From the NCBI RefSeq assembly GCF_900109755.1, contig NZ_FOAR01000010.1, positions 62,001-126,000 of the forward strand: a stretch of DNA of 64,000 nt, written 5' to 3'. How positions within the stretch are numbered: the first letter of the stretch is position 1; every line of letters starts with the position of its first letter. This document shows, in pieces, positions 10,038 to 18,812 of the stretch. A model generated the notes under the pieces. The model had not been told where the DNA came from. It worked only from the letters and a program-made list of their open reading frames with translations, and made no database searches. The position numbers were made by a program, and so were the translations under genes. This DNA is from Pseudomonas agarici. GTDB taxonomy: Bacteria; Pseudomonadota; Gammaproteobacteria; Pseudomonadales; Pseudomonadaceae.

Positions 10038-13000
10038 TGCTGCTCTCCACCGGACAAGGATTTCACCTCACTCAACAACCCGCTCAAACCGTGCAGGGGC
10101 ACGGGGAGCCAGGTTGGACGGTTCTGCGCCTCATAGGCAATTTCGTAGGCAGCCTTCTCCAGACTGAACAGGACCAGGGCCGCTTCCGCGCCCGCCGGGT
10201 CCCGCCATGCATGAGCAAGATTAGTAGTTGCCTGCCGATAGGCCCGAATAAAAGCCTCGCGTGAATCCTTCAGGTAACACTCGGCAATACGCTGCAAGGC
10301 GGCCTGGGCCGATGCCGAGGCATGGGCGGCGTGTGAGCGGTCAAGGGCCATCGCCGCGGCATAGTCGAACGAGCGCAACACCCCGCTGACATCCTTGTAC
10401 GGACTGTGCTTGCCCCGGCGCTCCGGCAACGAGCGTGCCGGTTCGCCTTCGAAGTCGATCAGGTAAGCGTCACCTTGCACCACCAGCACCTGCCCCAAAT
10501 GCAGGTCGCCGTGCACGCGAATGCGCAAACCGCCCTGCACTTGCGCCGCAAGGGCCTGGACGTGAGCGACGATGGCTTTTTTTTGCGCCGCCAGGTGCGT
10601 GATCAAGGCCCGGTCCGGCGCTGCAAATTGCGCCTGATGCTGTTCGAGCAATCGCAGGGCCCGAGTTATCTGACCGCCGATCTGCTTGCCCCAAGCCTGG
10701 CTGTCCTTGGCCGTACTGACCTGAGCGCAAAAATTCGAGTTGGCGGTCGGCGCGGCCAGCACCTGGTGCATTTCGCCCAGGCGCTGGCCCAACAAACCGG
10801 CGAAATTCGCCAGCTCGCCGAGTGCATTGAACGGCTGCTCATGCTCGACAATCCCATCGGCCAGTTCATCGCGGATCGCCCGCTCCAGATTGTTCTGAGT
10901 CCAGACCCAGGCATCGCCCTGGTTGTTCAGCAAGCCCTGGGCAATCATCAACAGGCTTTCCCCGCCCGCCGGATCACGCCGCACCACCGAACCCAGTAGC
11001 GGTGAAATATGCTTGAAGCCGGCGGCACTGAGGTAGGCGCTCATTTCCAGTTCAGGGTGAATGCCGGCGCTGACCTTGCGGATCAGCTTGAGCATCACCC
11101 GCTCGCCCACCACCACCGAACTGTTGGACTGTTCGGCGGACAGGTACCGCACCTCGGCATCTGCGGGCAGCGGCTGCGCCATCAATTCGGGGCTGGCTTG
11201 GAAATGCAGCTCGCCCGCGCTGCCGCTCAGCACGCTGCCTGCCTGCATGCCCTGGATCACCGCCCGCACAAAGCTCTCGAGGCTGAAGGCATCGGTGATC
11301 AAGCCGACCTGACGACCGCGACGAACCCGAGCCAAGGCCAACTGCTGTGGCAATGCGGCATGGATCTGCTCTTCGGCCAGCAAACCGAAAGGTATCTGGT
11401 AGCGGCTGACTTGGCCGCCAACGCTCACCTCGATTTCGCTGAGCAACACCGGCTGCTGGGCATCGCCGAAACGCAAGCCATAGACCAGATGCACCTGCTC
11501 GATGGCGGCATCTTTGTTGGCGAACCATCGCCGCTTGGGCAGCCACTCAGGCAACGACACCTGCTCCAGGGTGATGCGCGAAGGGGCCTCGAGCAATTCT
11601 TCAAGGCGCTTTTTTAAGACCAGGGTAGTGAAGTCCGGCAGGCTCTGGGGTGCTTCCACATGCCAGCTCGGCATCTGGGTCTCGGCAGCCAGGAGAAACC
11701 AGTAGAAACCGTAGGGCGCCAGGGTCAGCAGAAAATTCAACTGGCCGATGGGAGGAAAGGCGTTGCCGCCCAGCATTTCCACCGGCACCTTGCCGGCAAA
11801 GTGCGACAGGTCAAGCTCCGCCGCCTGGGCGGTGCGCGAGACATTGGCGACACACAGAATGATTTCGCTCTTGCCATCCGGCCCGGTGTATTCGCGGGTG
11901 TAGGCCAGAATCCGGCGGTTGGCCGGCGAAAGCATTTTCAGGCTGCCGCGACCGAACGCTTTCTGCTGCTTGCGCACCGCCAGCAGGCGACGGGTCCAGT
12001 TCAGCAACGAATGGGCATCGCCGGCCTGGGTCTCGACATTGACCGACGGATAACCATAGAGCGGGTCCATGATCGGCGGCAACACCAGGCTGGCCGGATC
12101 GGCACGGGAGAAACCGCCATTGCGGTCGATCGACCACTGCATCGGCGTGCGCACGCCATCGCGGTCGCCCAGGTAGATATTGTCGCCCATGCCGATTTCA
12201 TCGCCGTAATACAGGGTCGGTGTGCCCGGCATCGACAGCAGCAGGCTGTTGAGCAGCTCGATCCGCCGACGGTCACGCTCCATCAACGGCGCCAGACGTC
12301 GGCGAATACCCAGATTGATCCGGGCGCGGCGGTCGGCGGCATAGTAATTCCATAGATAGTCGCGCTCGTGGTCGGTGACCATCTCCAGGGTCAGCTCGTC
12401 GTGGTTGCGCAAGAAAATCGCCCACTGGCAATTGGCGGGAATCTCCGGGGTCTGGCGCAGGATGTCGGTGACCGGAAAACGATCCTCCTGGGCCAGCGCC
12501 ATGTACATGCGCGGCATCAACGGAAAGTGGAAGGCCATGTGGCATTCGTCGCCGTTGTCGCCCTTCTGTTCGCCAAAATACAACTGGGTATCTTCCGGCC
12601 ACTGGTTGGCTTCGGCCAGCAACATGCGGTCGGGGTAATGGGCATCGATTTCGGCACGGATCTGCTTGAGCACCTGGTGGGTCTCGGGCAGGTTCTCGTT
12701 GTGGGTGCCGTCGCGTTCGATCAAGTAGGGAATGGCATCCAGGCGCAGGCCGTCGATGCCCATGTCGAGCCAGTAGCGCATCACCGACAGCACTGCCTTC
12801 ATGACCTGTGGATTGTCGAAATTCAGGTCCGGTTGATGGGAGTAGAAGCGGTGCCAGAAGTATTGGCCGGCGACCGGATCCCAGGTCCAGTTGGATTTCT
12901 CGGTGTCGAGAAAGATGATCCGGGTCTCGGCATACTTGTCATCGGTGTCGGACCACACGTAGAAGTCTCGGGCACTGGAACCTGGCTTAGCCTTGCGGGC

Positions 13001-13372
13001 TCGCTGGAACCAGGGGTGCTGGTCGGAGGTGTGATTGATCACTAGCTCGGTGATCACCCGCAGGCCACGTTTGTGCGCCTCGGCGATAAACCGCCGGGCA
13101 TCGGCGAGGGTCCCGTAATCGGGGTGAACCCCACGATATTCGGCGATATCGTAGCCATCGTCGCGGCGTGGCGAGGGGTAGAACGGCAATAGCCAGATGG
13201 TGTTGACGCCGAGGTCGGCGATATAGTCGAGCTTGGCGATCAACCCGGGAAAGTCGCCGATGCCATCGTTGTTCGAATCGAAAAAAGACTTTACATGTAC
13301 TTGATAAATAACCGCGTCCTTGTACCAGAGCGGGTCATTGATAAAGGTTGCTGGGCGGGATTTCTTCGCCAT
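10034..13372 (-). CDS. treS: Trehalose synthase-maltokinase fusion
   Basis: An 1112-residue fusion. Residues 1 to about 550 are TreS, a GH13 enzyme interconverting trehalose and maltose: [20 protein letters not shown] near the N-terminus, [18 protein letters not shown] near 205 (nucleophile) and [12 protein letters not shown] near 247. From about residue 600 it is a maltokinase of the aminoglycoside-phosphotransferase fold, with [14 protein letters not shown] near 950 and YLIDFEGEP near 970, the phosphotransfer and Mg-binding motifs. The kinase makes maltose-1-phosphate, the GlgE donor, so joining both activities channels trehalose into glucan. A paired REP element lies between it and glgE. 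Confidence 0.95.
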   Translation of the reverse strand: MAKKSRPATFINDPLWYKDAVIYQVHVKSFFDSNNDGIGDFPGLIAKLDYIADLGVNTIWLLPFYPSPRRDDGYDIAEYRGVHPDYGTLADARRFIAEAHKRGLRVITELVINHTSDQHPWFQRARKAKPGSSARDFYVWSDTDDKYAETRIIFLDTEKSNWTWDPVAGQYFWHRFYSHQPDLNFDNPQVMKAVLSVMRYWLDMGIDGLRLDAIPYLIERDGTHNENLPETHQVLKQIRAEIDAHYPDRMLLAEANQWPEDTQLYFGEQKGDNGDECHMAFHFPLMPRMYMALAQEDRFPVTDILRQTPEIPANCQWAIFLRNHDELTLEMVTDHERDYLWNYYAADRRARINLGIRRRLAPLMERDRRRIELLNSLLLSMPGTPTLYYGDEIGMGDNIYLGDRDGVRTPMQWSIDRNGGFSRADPASLVLPPIMDPLYGYPSVNVETQAGDAHSLLNWTRRLLAVRKQQKAFGRGSLKMLSPANRRILAYTREYTGPDGKSEIILCVANVSRTAQAAELDLSHFAGKVPVEMLGGNAFPPIGQLNFLLTLAPYGFYWFLLAAETQMPSWHVEAPQSLPDFTTLVLKKRLEELLEAPSRITLEQVSLPEWLPKRRWFANKDAAIEQVHLVYGLRFGDAQQPVLLSEIEVSVGGQVSRYQIPFGLLAEEQIHAALPQQLALARVRRGRQVGLITDAFSLESFVRAVIQGMQAGSVLSGSAGELHFQASPELMAQPLPADAEVRYLSAEQSNSSVVVGERVMLKLIRKVSAGIHPELEMSAYLSAAGFKHISPLLGSVVRRDPAGGESLLMIAQGLLNNQGDAWVWTQNNLERAIRDELADGIVEHEQPFNALGELANFAGLLGQRLGEMHQVLAAPTANSNFCAQVSTAKDSQAWGKQIGGQITRALRLLEQHQAQFAAPDRALITHLAAQKKAIVAHVQALAAQVQGGLRIRVHGDLHLGQVLVVQGDAYLIDFEGEPARSLPERRGKHSPYKDVSGVLRSFDYAAAMALDRSHAAHASASAQAALQRIAECYLKDSREAFIRAYRQATTNLAHAWRDPAGAEAALVLFSLEKAAYEIAYEAQNRPTWLPVPLHGLSGLLSEVKSLSGGEQQ

Positions 13373-13389
13373 GGGTAACTCCTTGAATA

Positions 13390-13550
13390 GTGGCGAGCGG
13401 GCTTGTCAAAACGCCGCACCGCCCGCTGGGCTGCGAAGCGGCCCTGAATCCAGGCAACGCGTTGCATCAGAAAGAACGCGTTCAATGGTTTTAGCGAGGA
13501 CGGCGCCGCCGAGCGCGGCGGTGCGACGTTTTGACAAGCCCCCTCGCCAC
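13390..13550. repeat. REPIN: two inverted REP copies filling the glgE-treS gap
   Basis: GTGGCGAGCGGGCTTGTCAA at 13390 is mirrored by TTGACAAGCCCCCTCGCCAC ending at 13550. The match continues inward (AACGCCGCACCGCC against GGCGGTGCGACGTT with one base difference), giving arms of about 34 bp around a loop of about 90 bp. The element begins 17 bp before the treS start and ends two bases after the glgE stop. In RNA it would form a large stem inside the operon, which could protect upstream mRNA or change the glgE to treS ratio. Confidence 0.85.
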
Positions 13551-13552
13551 AC

Positions 13553-15550
13553 TCACATCGTGGTGATCCGCCAGATTCCAAATGGCTGGTGCCAGGGCTC
13601 GATGCGCATCCACTGGGTCTTGCCATACCAGGTCCAGGTATGGCCATTCATCAGGTCCTCGCCCTGGGTCGCGGCATCGTCGGCCAGGCCGAACTCCCAC
13701 AGCGGCAGCTCGAAATGCGCCTCCTGGGCGTTGTGCGGGTCGAGGCTGACCGCCACCAGAATGAAACTCTCGCGGTCGGCGGTGCGTTTGCCGAAGTACA
13801 GGATGTTGTCGTTCCAGGCGTTGTAGACCTGCAACCCCAAATGCGTCTGCAACGCCGGGTGCTGGCGGCGGATACGGTTGAGCTGGGCAATCTCGGCAAT
13901 GATGTTGCCCGGCGTATTGAAGTCCCGTGGACGGATCTGGTACTTCTCCGAGTCCAGGTACTCTTCCTTGCCCGGCACCGACGCCGATTCGCAAATCTCG
14001 AATCCCGAATACATACCCCACAGGCCAGAGCCCATGGTTGCCAGGACCGCGCGGATAAGAAAGCCGGCGCGGCCCGACTCGTGCAAGAAGGCCGGGTTGA
14101 TATCCGGGGTATTGACGAAAAAGTTCGGCCTGTAGCACTCGCGCCAGGGCGACTGGTTCAGTTCGGTGAAGTAACTCGCCAGTTCGGCCTTGGTATTGCG
14201 CCAAGTGAAGTAAGTGTAGCTCTGGGAGTAACCGATCTTGCCCAGGCGCGCCATCATCGCCGGCGTGGTGAAGGCCTCGGCGAGGAAGATCACTTCAGGG
14301 TGGCGAGCGCGAACATCGGCAATCAACCATTGCCAGAAAGGCAGCGGTTTGGTGTGCGGGTTATCGACCCGAAAGACCTTGACGCCCTCCTCGACCCACG
14401 CGAGGACGATGTCGCGCAGCTCGATCCATAGGCTGGGGATGGCCTCGGCGGTATAGAAGTCGACGTTGACGATATCCTGATATTTCTTCGGCGGGTTCTC
14501 GGCGTATTTGATCGTGCCGTCAGGCCGCCAGTTGAACCAGCCAGGATGTTGGCGCAGCCAGGGATGGTCCTGGGAACACTGAATGGCGAAATCCAGGGCG
14601 ATCTCCAGGCCATGGTCGGCGGCGGCGGCCACCAGTCGCCGGAAGTCGTCGCGGCTGCCCAACTGCGGATGAATCGCCTCGTGCCCGCCCTCTTCGCTAC
14701 CAATCGCATAGGGGCTGCCCGGATCGTCGGGACCGGCGTTCAAGGCGTTGTTCGGGCCTTTGCGGTGGCGCCGCCCGATGGGGTGGATCGGCGGAAAATA
14801 CAGCACATCAAAGCCCATGTCGCGAATCGCCGGCAAGCGTGCGTGCACGTCATCGAAGGTGCCATGGCGCGAGGCGCGGTCGGTGACGGAGCGCGGGAAC
14901 AATTCGTACCAACTGGCGAACTGTGCCAGGCTGCGTTCCACTTCCAAGGGAAAATCATAGCTGCGGCTGAGGTAGGCATGAGGATCGCCGAGGCGCACCA
15001 GCACCGCCGTGGCGGGTGTGAGCAGGCACTCGACTTGGCCATCCGTCGACAACCCAGACAATTGCTCATGCAACGCCATCAGCCGTTGAGCCAGATCACC
15101 TTGGCTACGTTCGCTGGCCTGGCGGATATGCTCGCGACCTTCCTGCAGTTCGAGGTCGATCGGTACCCCGGCCAAGAATTTTTTCTCCAGCTCGTAGCAA
15201 AAACTGCCGAATTGATCGATCCAGGCCTCGATCCGATACACATAATGGCCCTGGCCGCCGACCCGCAGTCGACCCTGCCAGGCGTTATTGCCCTGGTCGG
15301 TCATCACCGAACGCTGCCAGTCGGCCACACCGGAGGCCTTCCAAGCCAGCATCACGGCCAACTTGTCATGCCCGTCGGTAAACACCTTGGCACTCACGAC
15401 CAGCTCTTGTCCGACCACCGCCTTGACCGCGAATTGCCCGCCATCCACGGACGGACTCACGTTCTCGATGGCAATGCGTGGCAACAATAGCGCCTGAGAC
15501 AGAGGCAGGACTTCGCTGATTTCCTCGTCCAACGATTTATCAGTTGTCAT
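13553..15550 (-). CDS. glgE: Alpha-1,4-glucan:maltose-1-phosphate maltosyltransferase
   Basis: A 665-residue GH13_3 enzyme that adds maltosyl units from alpha-maltose-1-phosphate to glucan ends. Typical GlgE features: an all-beta N-terminal domain (IENVSPSVDGGQFAVKAVVG), a long helical insert, LDFAIQCSQDHPWL near residue 320, GVKVFRVDNPHTKPLPFWQW near 390 (nucleophile Asp) and VIFLAEAFTTPAMM near 420 (Glu). Length is as expected. It is the first gene of the minus-strand operon and has an AlgU-like promoter about 90 bp upstream. The tail of the frame reaches the edge of the REPIN. Confidence 0.95.
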   Translation of the reverse strand: MTTDKSLDEEISEVLPLSQALLLPRIAIENVSPSVDGGQFAVKAVVGQELVVSAKVFTDGHDKLAVMLAWKASGVADWQRSVMTDQGNNAWQGRLRVGGQGHYVYRIEAWIDQFGSFCYELEKKFLAGVPIDLELQEGREHIRQASERSQGDLAQRLMALHEQLSGLSTDGQVECLLTPATAVLVRLGDPHAYLSRSYDFPLEVERSLAQFASWYELFPRSVTDRASRHGTFDDVHARLPAIRDMGFDVLYFPPIHPIGRRHRKGPNNALNAGPDDPGSPYAIGSEEGGHEAIHPQLGSRDDFRRLVAAAADHGLEIALDFAIQCSQDHPWLRQHPGWFNWRPDGTIKYAENPPKKYQDIVNVDFYTAEAIPSLWIELRDIVLAWVEEGVKVFRVDNPHTKPLPFWQWLIADVRARHPEVIFLAEAFTTPAMMARLGKIGYSQSYTYFTWRNTKAELASYFTELNQSPWRECYRPNFFVNTPDINPAFLHESGRAGFLIRAVLATMGSGLWGMYSGFEICESASVPGKEEYLDSEKYQIRPRDFNTPGNIIAEIAQLNRIRRQHPALQTHLGLQVYNAWNDNILYFGKRTADRESFILVAVSLDPHNAQEAHFELPLWEFGLADDAATQGEDLMNGHTWTWYGKTQWMRIEPWHQPFGIWRITTM

Positions 15551-15636
15551 CGAGCATCACTCCTTACGCCCTGTGGACGCTCTACCTTGCGTAATCAAGA
15601 TTCGCGACGGGCTTCATCCTGAAAGGCCGCTCAAGT

Positions 15637-15664
15637 TCGGAGCCGGGACACCACCAAAAAGTTC
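15637..15664 (-). promoter_or_regulatory. Probable AlgU (sigma-22/RpoE-type) promoter of glgE
   Basis: On the minus strand GAACTT (plus-strand 15659-15664) is followed after exactly 17 bases by TCCGA (15637-15641). The Pseudomonas AlgU consensus is GAACTT, 16-17 bases, then TCtgA. The expected transcript start is near 15630, leaving a leader of about 80 bases before the glgE ATG. AlgU control fits the role of trehalose and glucan in osmotic and desiccation stress. The match is by eye. Confidence 0.6.
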
Positions 15665-15774
15665 AGACGGATTTGCCGGGAACGTCCATTCGTCAAAAAA
15701 GTGCAGTCAATCTTGAATGAACAAGGTCAACCGTTACACGAGGCACCCAGACCGTGCATAAAAGAGGTCACTTC

Positions 15775-15942
15775 ATGAATATTCCGATTCCGGCGCAAAC
15801 GCCCGATCCCAATATCGACCAACCGACCTTGCCGCCGACCGAGCCCCAGCCGGTACCGGAGCAAGAGCCGCCCGGCAGCCCCCCGCCACCCAAAATCGAC
15901 CCGCCAACCACGCTACCGCCGGTGATCGCCAAGCCAGCATAG
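15775..15942 (+). CDS. Small proline-rich protein, unknown function
   Basis: A 55-residue peptide of which about 40% is proline, with PPTEPQPVPEQEPPGSPPPP near the middle and no membrane segment or signal. The ATG at 15775 follows AAGAGGTCACTTC, a fair ribosome-binding site; an in-frame ATG at 15754 exists but is poorly placed. It is divergent from glgE and shares that intergenic region. Such peptides are annotated only as hypothetical in Pseudomonas. The low complexity means function cannot be inferred from sequence. Confidence 0.6.
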   Translation: MNIPIPAQTPDPNIDQPTLPPTEPQPVPEQEPPGSPPPPKIDPPTTLPPVIAKPA

Positions 15943-15988
15943 ACTCGGTTCCAAGAGTGACGGGGCGCCAGAGCAAAAGGAGTACACC

Positions 15989-16228
15989 ATGCCCATCAAG
16001 ATCGATCGATCCAACCAGACCTGCACCCTGGAAGAACACGACACCTGTGTCCACGGTTTGGCCAAGAACGTCAGGATCACTACCGACGACGCCAAAAGCA
16101 TGTCCCGCGCCGAACTCAACGGCAAGGCGATCTGGATTACCGAAGCAGAAGCCGACGCCTTGACCGGCGCCGGTGCCGTCGATGGCCGCCACCACGTCAA
16201 GGTCACGTCCAACCAGTCGGTGATTTGA
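15989..16228 (+). CDS. DUF3203 family protein
   Basis: A 79-residue cytoplasmic protein. The pattern (IDRSNQTCTLEEHD, then ARITTDDAKSMSRAELNGKA-like middle and a final DGRHHVKVTSNQ) resembles DUF3203, a small Pseudomonas family of unknown role. AAAGGAG precedes the ATG at good spacing. It lies 46 bases after the proline-rich gene, in the same direction, so both could share a transcript. Family assignment is from memory. Confidence 0.7.
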   Translation: MPIKIDRSNQTCTLEEHDTCVHGLAKNVRITTDDAKSMSRAELNGKAIWITEAEADALTGAGAVDGRHHVKVTSNQSVI

Positions 16229-16358
16229 TTGGCGCGCCGCCGCGTGCCCGTCCTGTCGTCCAGCGACGGCGGTACCTCAAGCGTGGGACCGCACGCGCTA
16301 AGGCCATTTCCTCCGTGCCTGCGGCCCATTCGCGATCACCGCGAGACGGTGAACTGCG

Positions 16359-17105
16359 TCAGCGCCCGCCAGCCAGGTCGATAAAGGTGCCGGTGGCATA
16401 GGAAGCCTGGTCCGAGAGCAGCCAGATAATACCTTCGGCCACTTCTTCGGCGCGACCGCCACGCCCCATCGGAATCGCCGACGCCAGCTTGTCGACCCGC
16501 TTGGAATCGCCGCTCAGGGCATGAAATCCGGTGTAGATAAAACCGGGACGCACGGCGTTGACCCGAATCCCCTCGCCCGCCAGCTCCTTGGACAGGCCCA
16601 GGGTGAAGGTGTCGAGCGCGCCCTTGGAAGCGGCATAGTCGACGTACTCATTCGCCGAACCGATTCGCGCCGCCGCCGAGGACACGTTGACAATGTTTCC
16701 ACCCTGCCCGCCATGGCACAGCGACATGCGCAGCACCGCATGCTTGGAGCAGAGAATCGGCCCCAGCACGTTGGTCTTGAGGGTTTGCAGAATGCGGAAT
16801 TCGGACATTTCATCGACCCGCGACCGGTGTCCGACCGTTCCGGCATTGTTCACCAACGCAGTGACGGGGCCGAGTTCGGCATCCACTCTGCGGAACAGGT
16901 GGATCACGTCGTCCTCGCTGCTGACATCCGCCCGTACCGTGATGGCCTGGGCGCCCAGTGCCTGGACCTGTTCCTGCACCTTATGGGCGGCGTCAGCGTC
17001 GGTCAGGTAGTTGATGCAGATCCGATACCCGTGCTGTGCGGCCAACAACGCTGTCGCCGCGCCGATACCACGGCTACCGCCGGTGATGACAATGACTTTT
17101 TCCAT
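16359..17105 (-). CDS. SDR-family NAD(P)-dependent oxidoreductase
   Basis: A 248-residue classical short-chain dehydrogenase of FabG type. Motifs: TGGSRGIGAAT near residues 8-18 (nucleotide binding), NNAGTVG near 88, a catalytic Ser in VNVSSAAARIG and YVDYAASKGALD (Tyr-x3-Lys) near 155-166. The substrate is not predictable. I start at MEKVIVITGG because GGAAGGG lies just upstream and the fold begins there; a longer reading adds 25 residues without a domain. A copy of the dispersed GTTAGCTCAAGTT-type motif lies about 160 bp upstream in the same direction. Confidence 0.85.
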   Translation of the reverse strand: MEKVIVITGGSRGIGAATALLAAQHGYRICINYLTDADAAHKVQEQVQALGAQAITVRADVSSEDDVIHLFRRVDAELGPVTALVNNAGTVGHRSRVDEMSEFRILQTLKTNVLGPILCSKHAVLRMSLCHGGQGGNIVNVSSAAARIGSANEYVDYAASKGALDTFTLGLSKELAGEGIRVNAVRPGFIYTGFHALSGDSKRVDKLASAIPMGRGGRAEEVAEGIIWLLSDQASYATGTFIDLAGGR

Positions 17106-17260
17106 TGAGCCCTTCCCACACCGTGCTAACTCTGTGCGTTCCAGCATAACCGTGCCGGGCGCAGTTTGTGTAGCGGTCAAATACCCTAGTGACCTGTGTG
17201 GTGAGTCCTACTGGCCAATTTCGGTGCCACAAGCCCTGACCGGCGTTGCTGTTCACCTCC

Positions 17261-17302
17261 GGCATCCTAACTTGGGCTAACGAACTCACCGCACAGGCTA
17301 CC
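17261..17302 (-). repeat. Dispersed motif, copy A
   Basis: Read on the minus strand: GCCTGTGCGGTGAGTTCG, then TTAGCCCAAGTTAGGATGCC. It aligns base for base with copy B at 51712-51756, differing at about ten positions, and less fully with copy C at 20735-20785. It lies in the 267-bp non-coding gap upstream of the SDR gene, where I see no other feature. Confidence 0.55.
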
Positions 17303-17372
17303 AGGTCGATTGGGGCGCTCATGCAGCCGGCAATCGTGCCCAGTGTCGCTGGGCAGACGCCAGGAATCAGGC

Positions 17373-18497
17373 CTAACGCCGCGACACCGCGCAACCCACC
17401 GCACTCAAGGCAATCGCCAGACCGGCCAGGGAGTAGACCCAACTGGCCGAGGCCACCGGCAGCAACACCCCTGCCAGCAAAGGCCCGACACCGGCACCGA
17501 TATCGCGCCACACTGCATTGGACGCCAGCGCCTGGACCCTTGCAGGGCCGGGGTTGCGTCGGGCCACCAGGGTCACCACCAGCGGCAGTTGCAACGCGCG
17601 CAGGATCAGCACCGATCCGGCGCCGAGGATCAGCCAATGGCTGCCGAAGGCTGCCAGGGCAAGGCCACTGAGGATCGACAACAGCAGCAACATCCGCACC
17701 ACGCCATAGCTGTCCGCCGCCCAGCCACCCAAGGGACTGAGGAGCATTTCCGAAATATAGCGCAGGGCCATCAATGCCCCGGCAATGATCACCGCATTGC
17801 CGCCCAGCACGGCGGAGGCCTGCAACGACAGGCCGAAGATAAACAGCCCATCCAACGCCACACCTTCGACAAACGACCAGATCGAGACACTGTCCGGCCA
17901 TTTGAAGCGCCGTCCGGAAGGTGCCGACAACTCATGCCCCACCGTCGGCAAGCCGCGTGCCACCCACCAGCCGATCAGCGAGGCCGCACACAGCAGCAGG
18001 AAAATCAATCGCGGGCCGAACTGCAGGCTCAACCAGCCGCCCACGGACAACGCGATCATCGGGCCGATGGCAATCACCGCCCGCGAACGCCCTGCCCGGC
18101 GCGCGGCCCCCGTCGGTTCCAGGGTTGCCAATACTTGCGTCGAGAGGTTCAACGCCGCATAAGACAAGCCCCAACCCAGGCGTAGCAACAACAGCCAGAA
18201 GAAGCCGCAGATCAACGAATTGCCCAGGGCGCACACCGCACTGACGCCCGCTGCCAGCATCAGCGTCGAGCGGTCTCCGTGGCGGGCGTAATAGCGCAGC
18301 ACATAACCGTAACCGAAGATCCGCACCAGGCGGTTGGCCGCCAGCAGCACCCCGGCCTGGGCCAGGGTCACGCCAAAGGCCATGCTGTTCATCGGCAGCA
18401 ACAAGTAAAGCAGGACATCCCCGGGCAGGCACAGGGCCAGAACGATGGCGGAACGGCGCGAGGCGGAATCAGTCGGGTGAGCAGCCACGGCAGGCAT
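17373..18497 (-). CDS. MFS transporter
   Basis: A membrane protein of about 374 residues with 12 likely hydrophobic segments (for example IVLALCLPGDVLLYLLLPM, LIFLLLCAASLIGWWVARGL, ILRALQLPLVVTLVARR), the layout of the major facilitator superfamily. Substrate unknown; the size and single-gene setting suit a drug or metabolite exporter. I start at MPAVAAHPTDS. The reading frame is open 65 codons further upstream, but that part is basic, not hydrophobic, and reads like a leader. It ends convergent to nothing and is divergent from mrdA. Confidence 0.8.
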   Translation of the reverse strand: MPAVAAHPTDSASRRSAIVLALCLPGDVLLYLLLPMNSMAFGVTLAQAGVLLAANRLVRIFGYGYVLRYYARHGDRSTLMLAAGVSAVCALGNSLICGFFWLLLLRLGWGLSYAALNLSTQVLATLEPTGAARRAGRSRAVIAIGPMIALSVGGWLSLQFGPRLIFLLLCAASLIGWWVARGLPTVGHELSAPSGRRFKWPDSVSIWSFVEGVALDGLFIFGLSLQASAVLGGNAVIIAGALMALRYISEMLLSPLGGWAADSYGVVRMLLLLSILSGLALAAFGSHWLILGAGSVLILRALQLPLVVTLVARRNPGPARVQALASNAVWRDIGAGVGPLLAGVLLPVASASWVYSLAGLAIALSAVGCAVSRR

Positions 18498-18812
18498 GTG
18501 AGACAGGTCTCTACGACGAAGAGGAGAAGCCGCCAAGCATGCCGGTTTGAAACAATCACTGACAATGCTTTTTGTAAAACTGTTGCCGATGCGGCTGAGG
18601 CAACCGTGCTTCAACAGAGTGTTCGCAAGATCACGCCTGCCGGTCCCCCCCTGCCAATAGGCGAACTCCGTCTTTTGGCCGATTGCCCTCAATAAAGCCC
18701 CTAAATCCGCTACTTCTTGGTATCGTGTGCACCCATTTAAGCACCTATCTATTTGTTTTTTCTATCAGTAACACTTTTATCATTGACTTCTTTTGTATAA
18801 GACAGGTTCCTC

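Noticed and set aside
17261..17302. FliA promoter or integron attC site for the dispersed motif
   Set aside because: TCAAGTT has the -35 look of FliA but no GCCGATA follows at the right distance, and there are no attC-type paired core sites.
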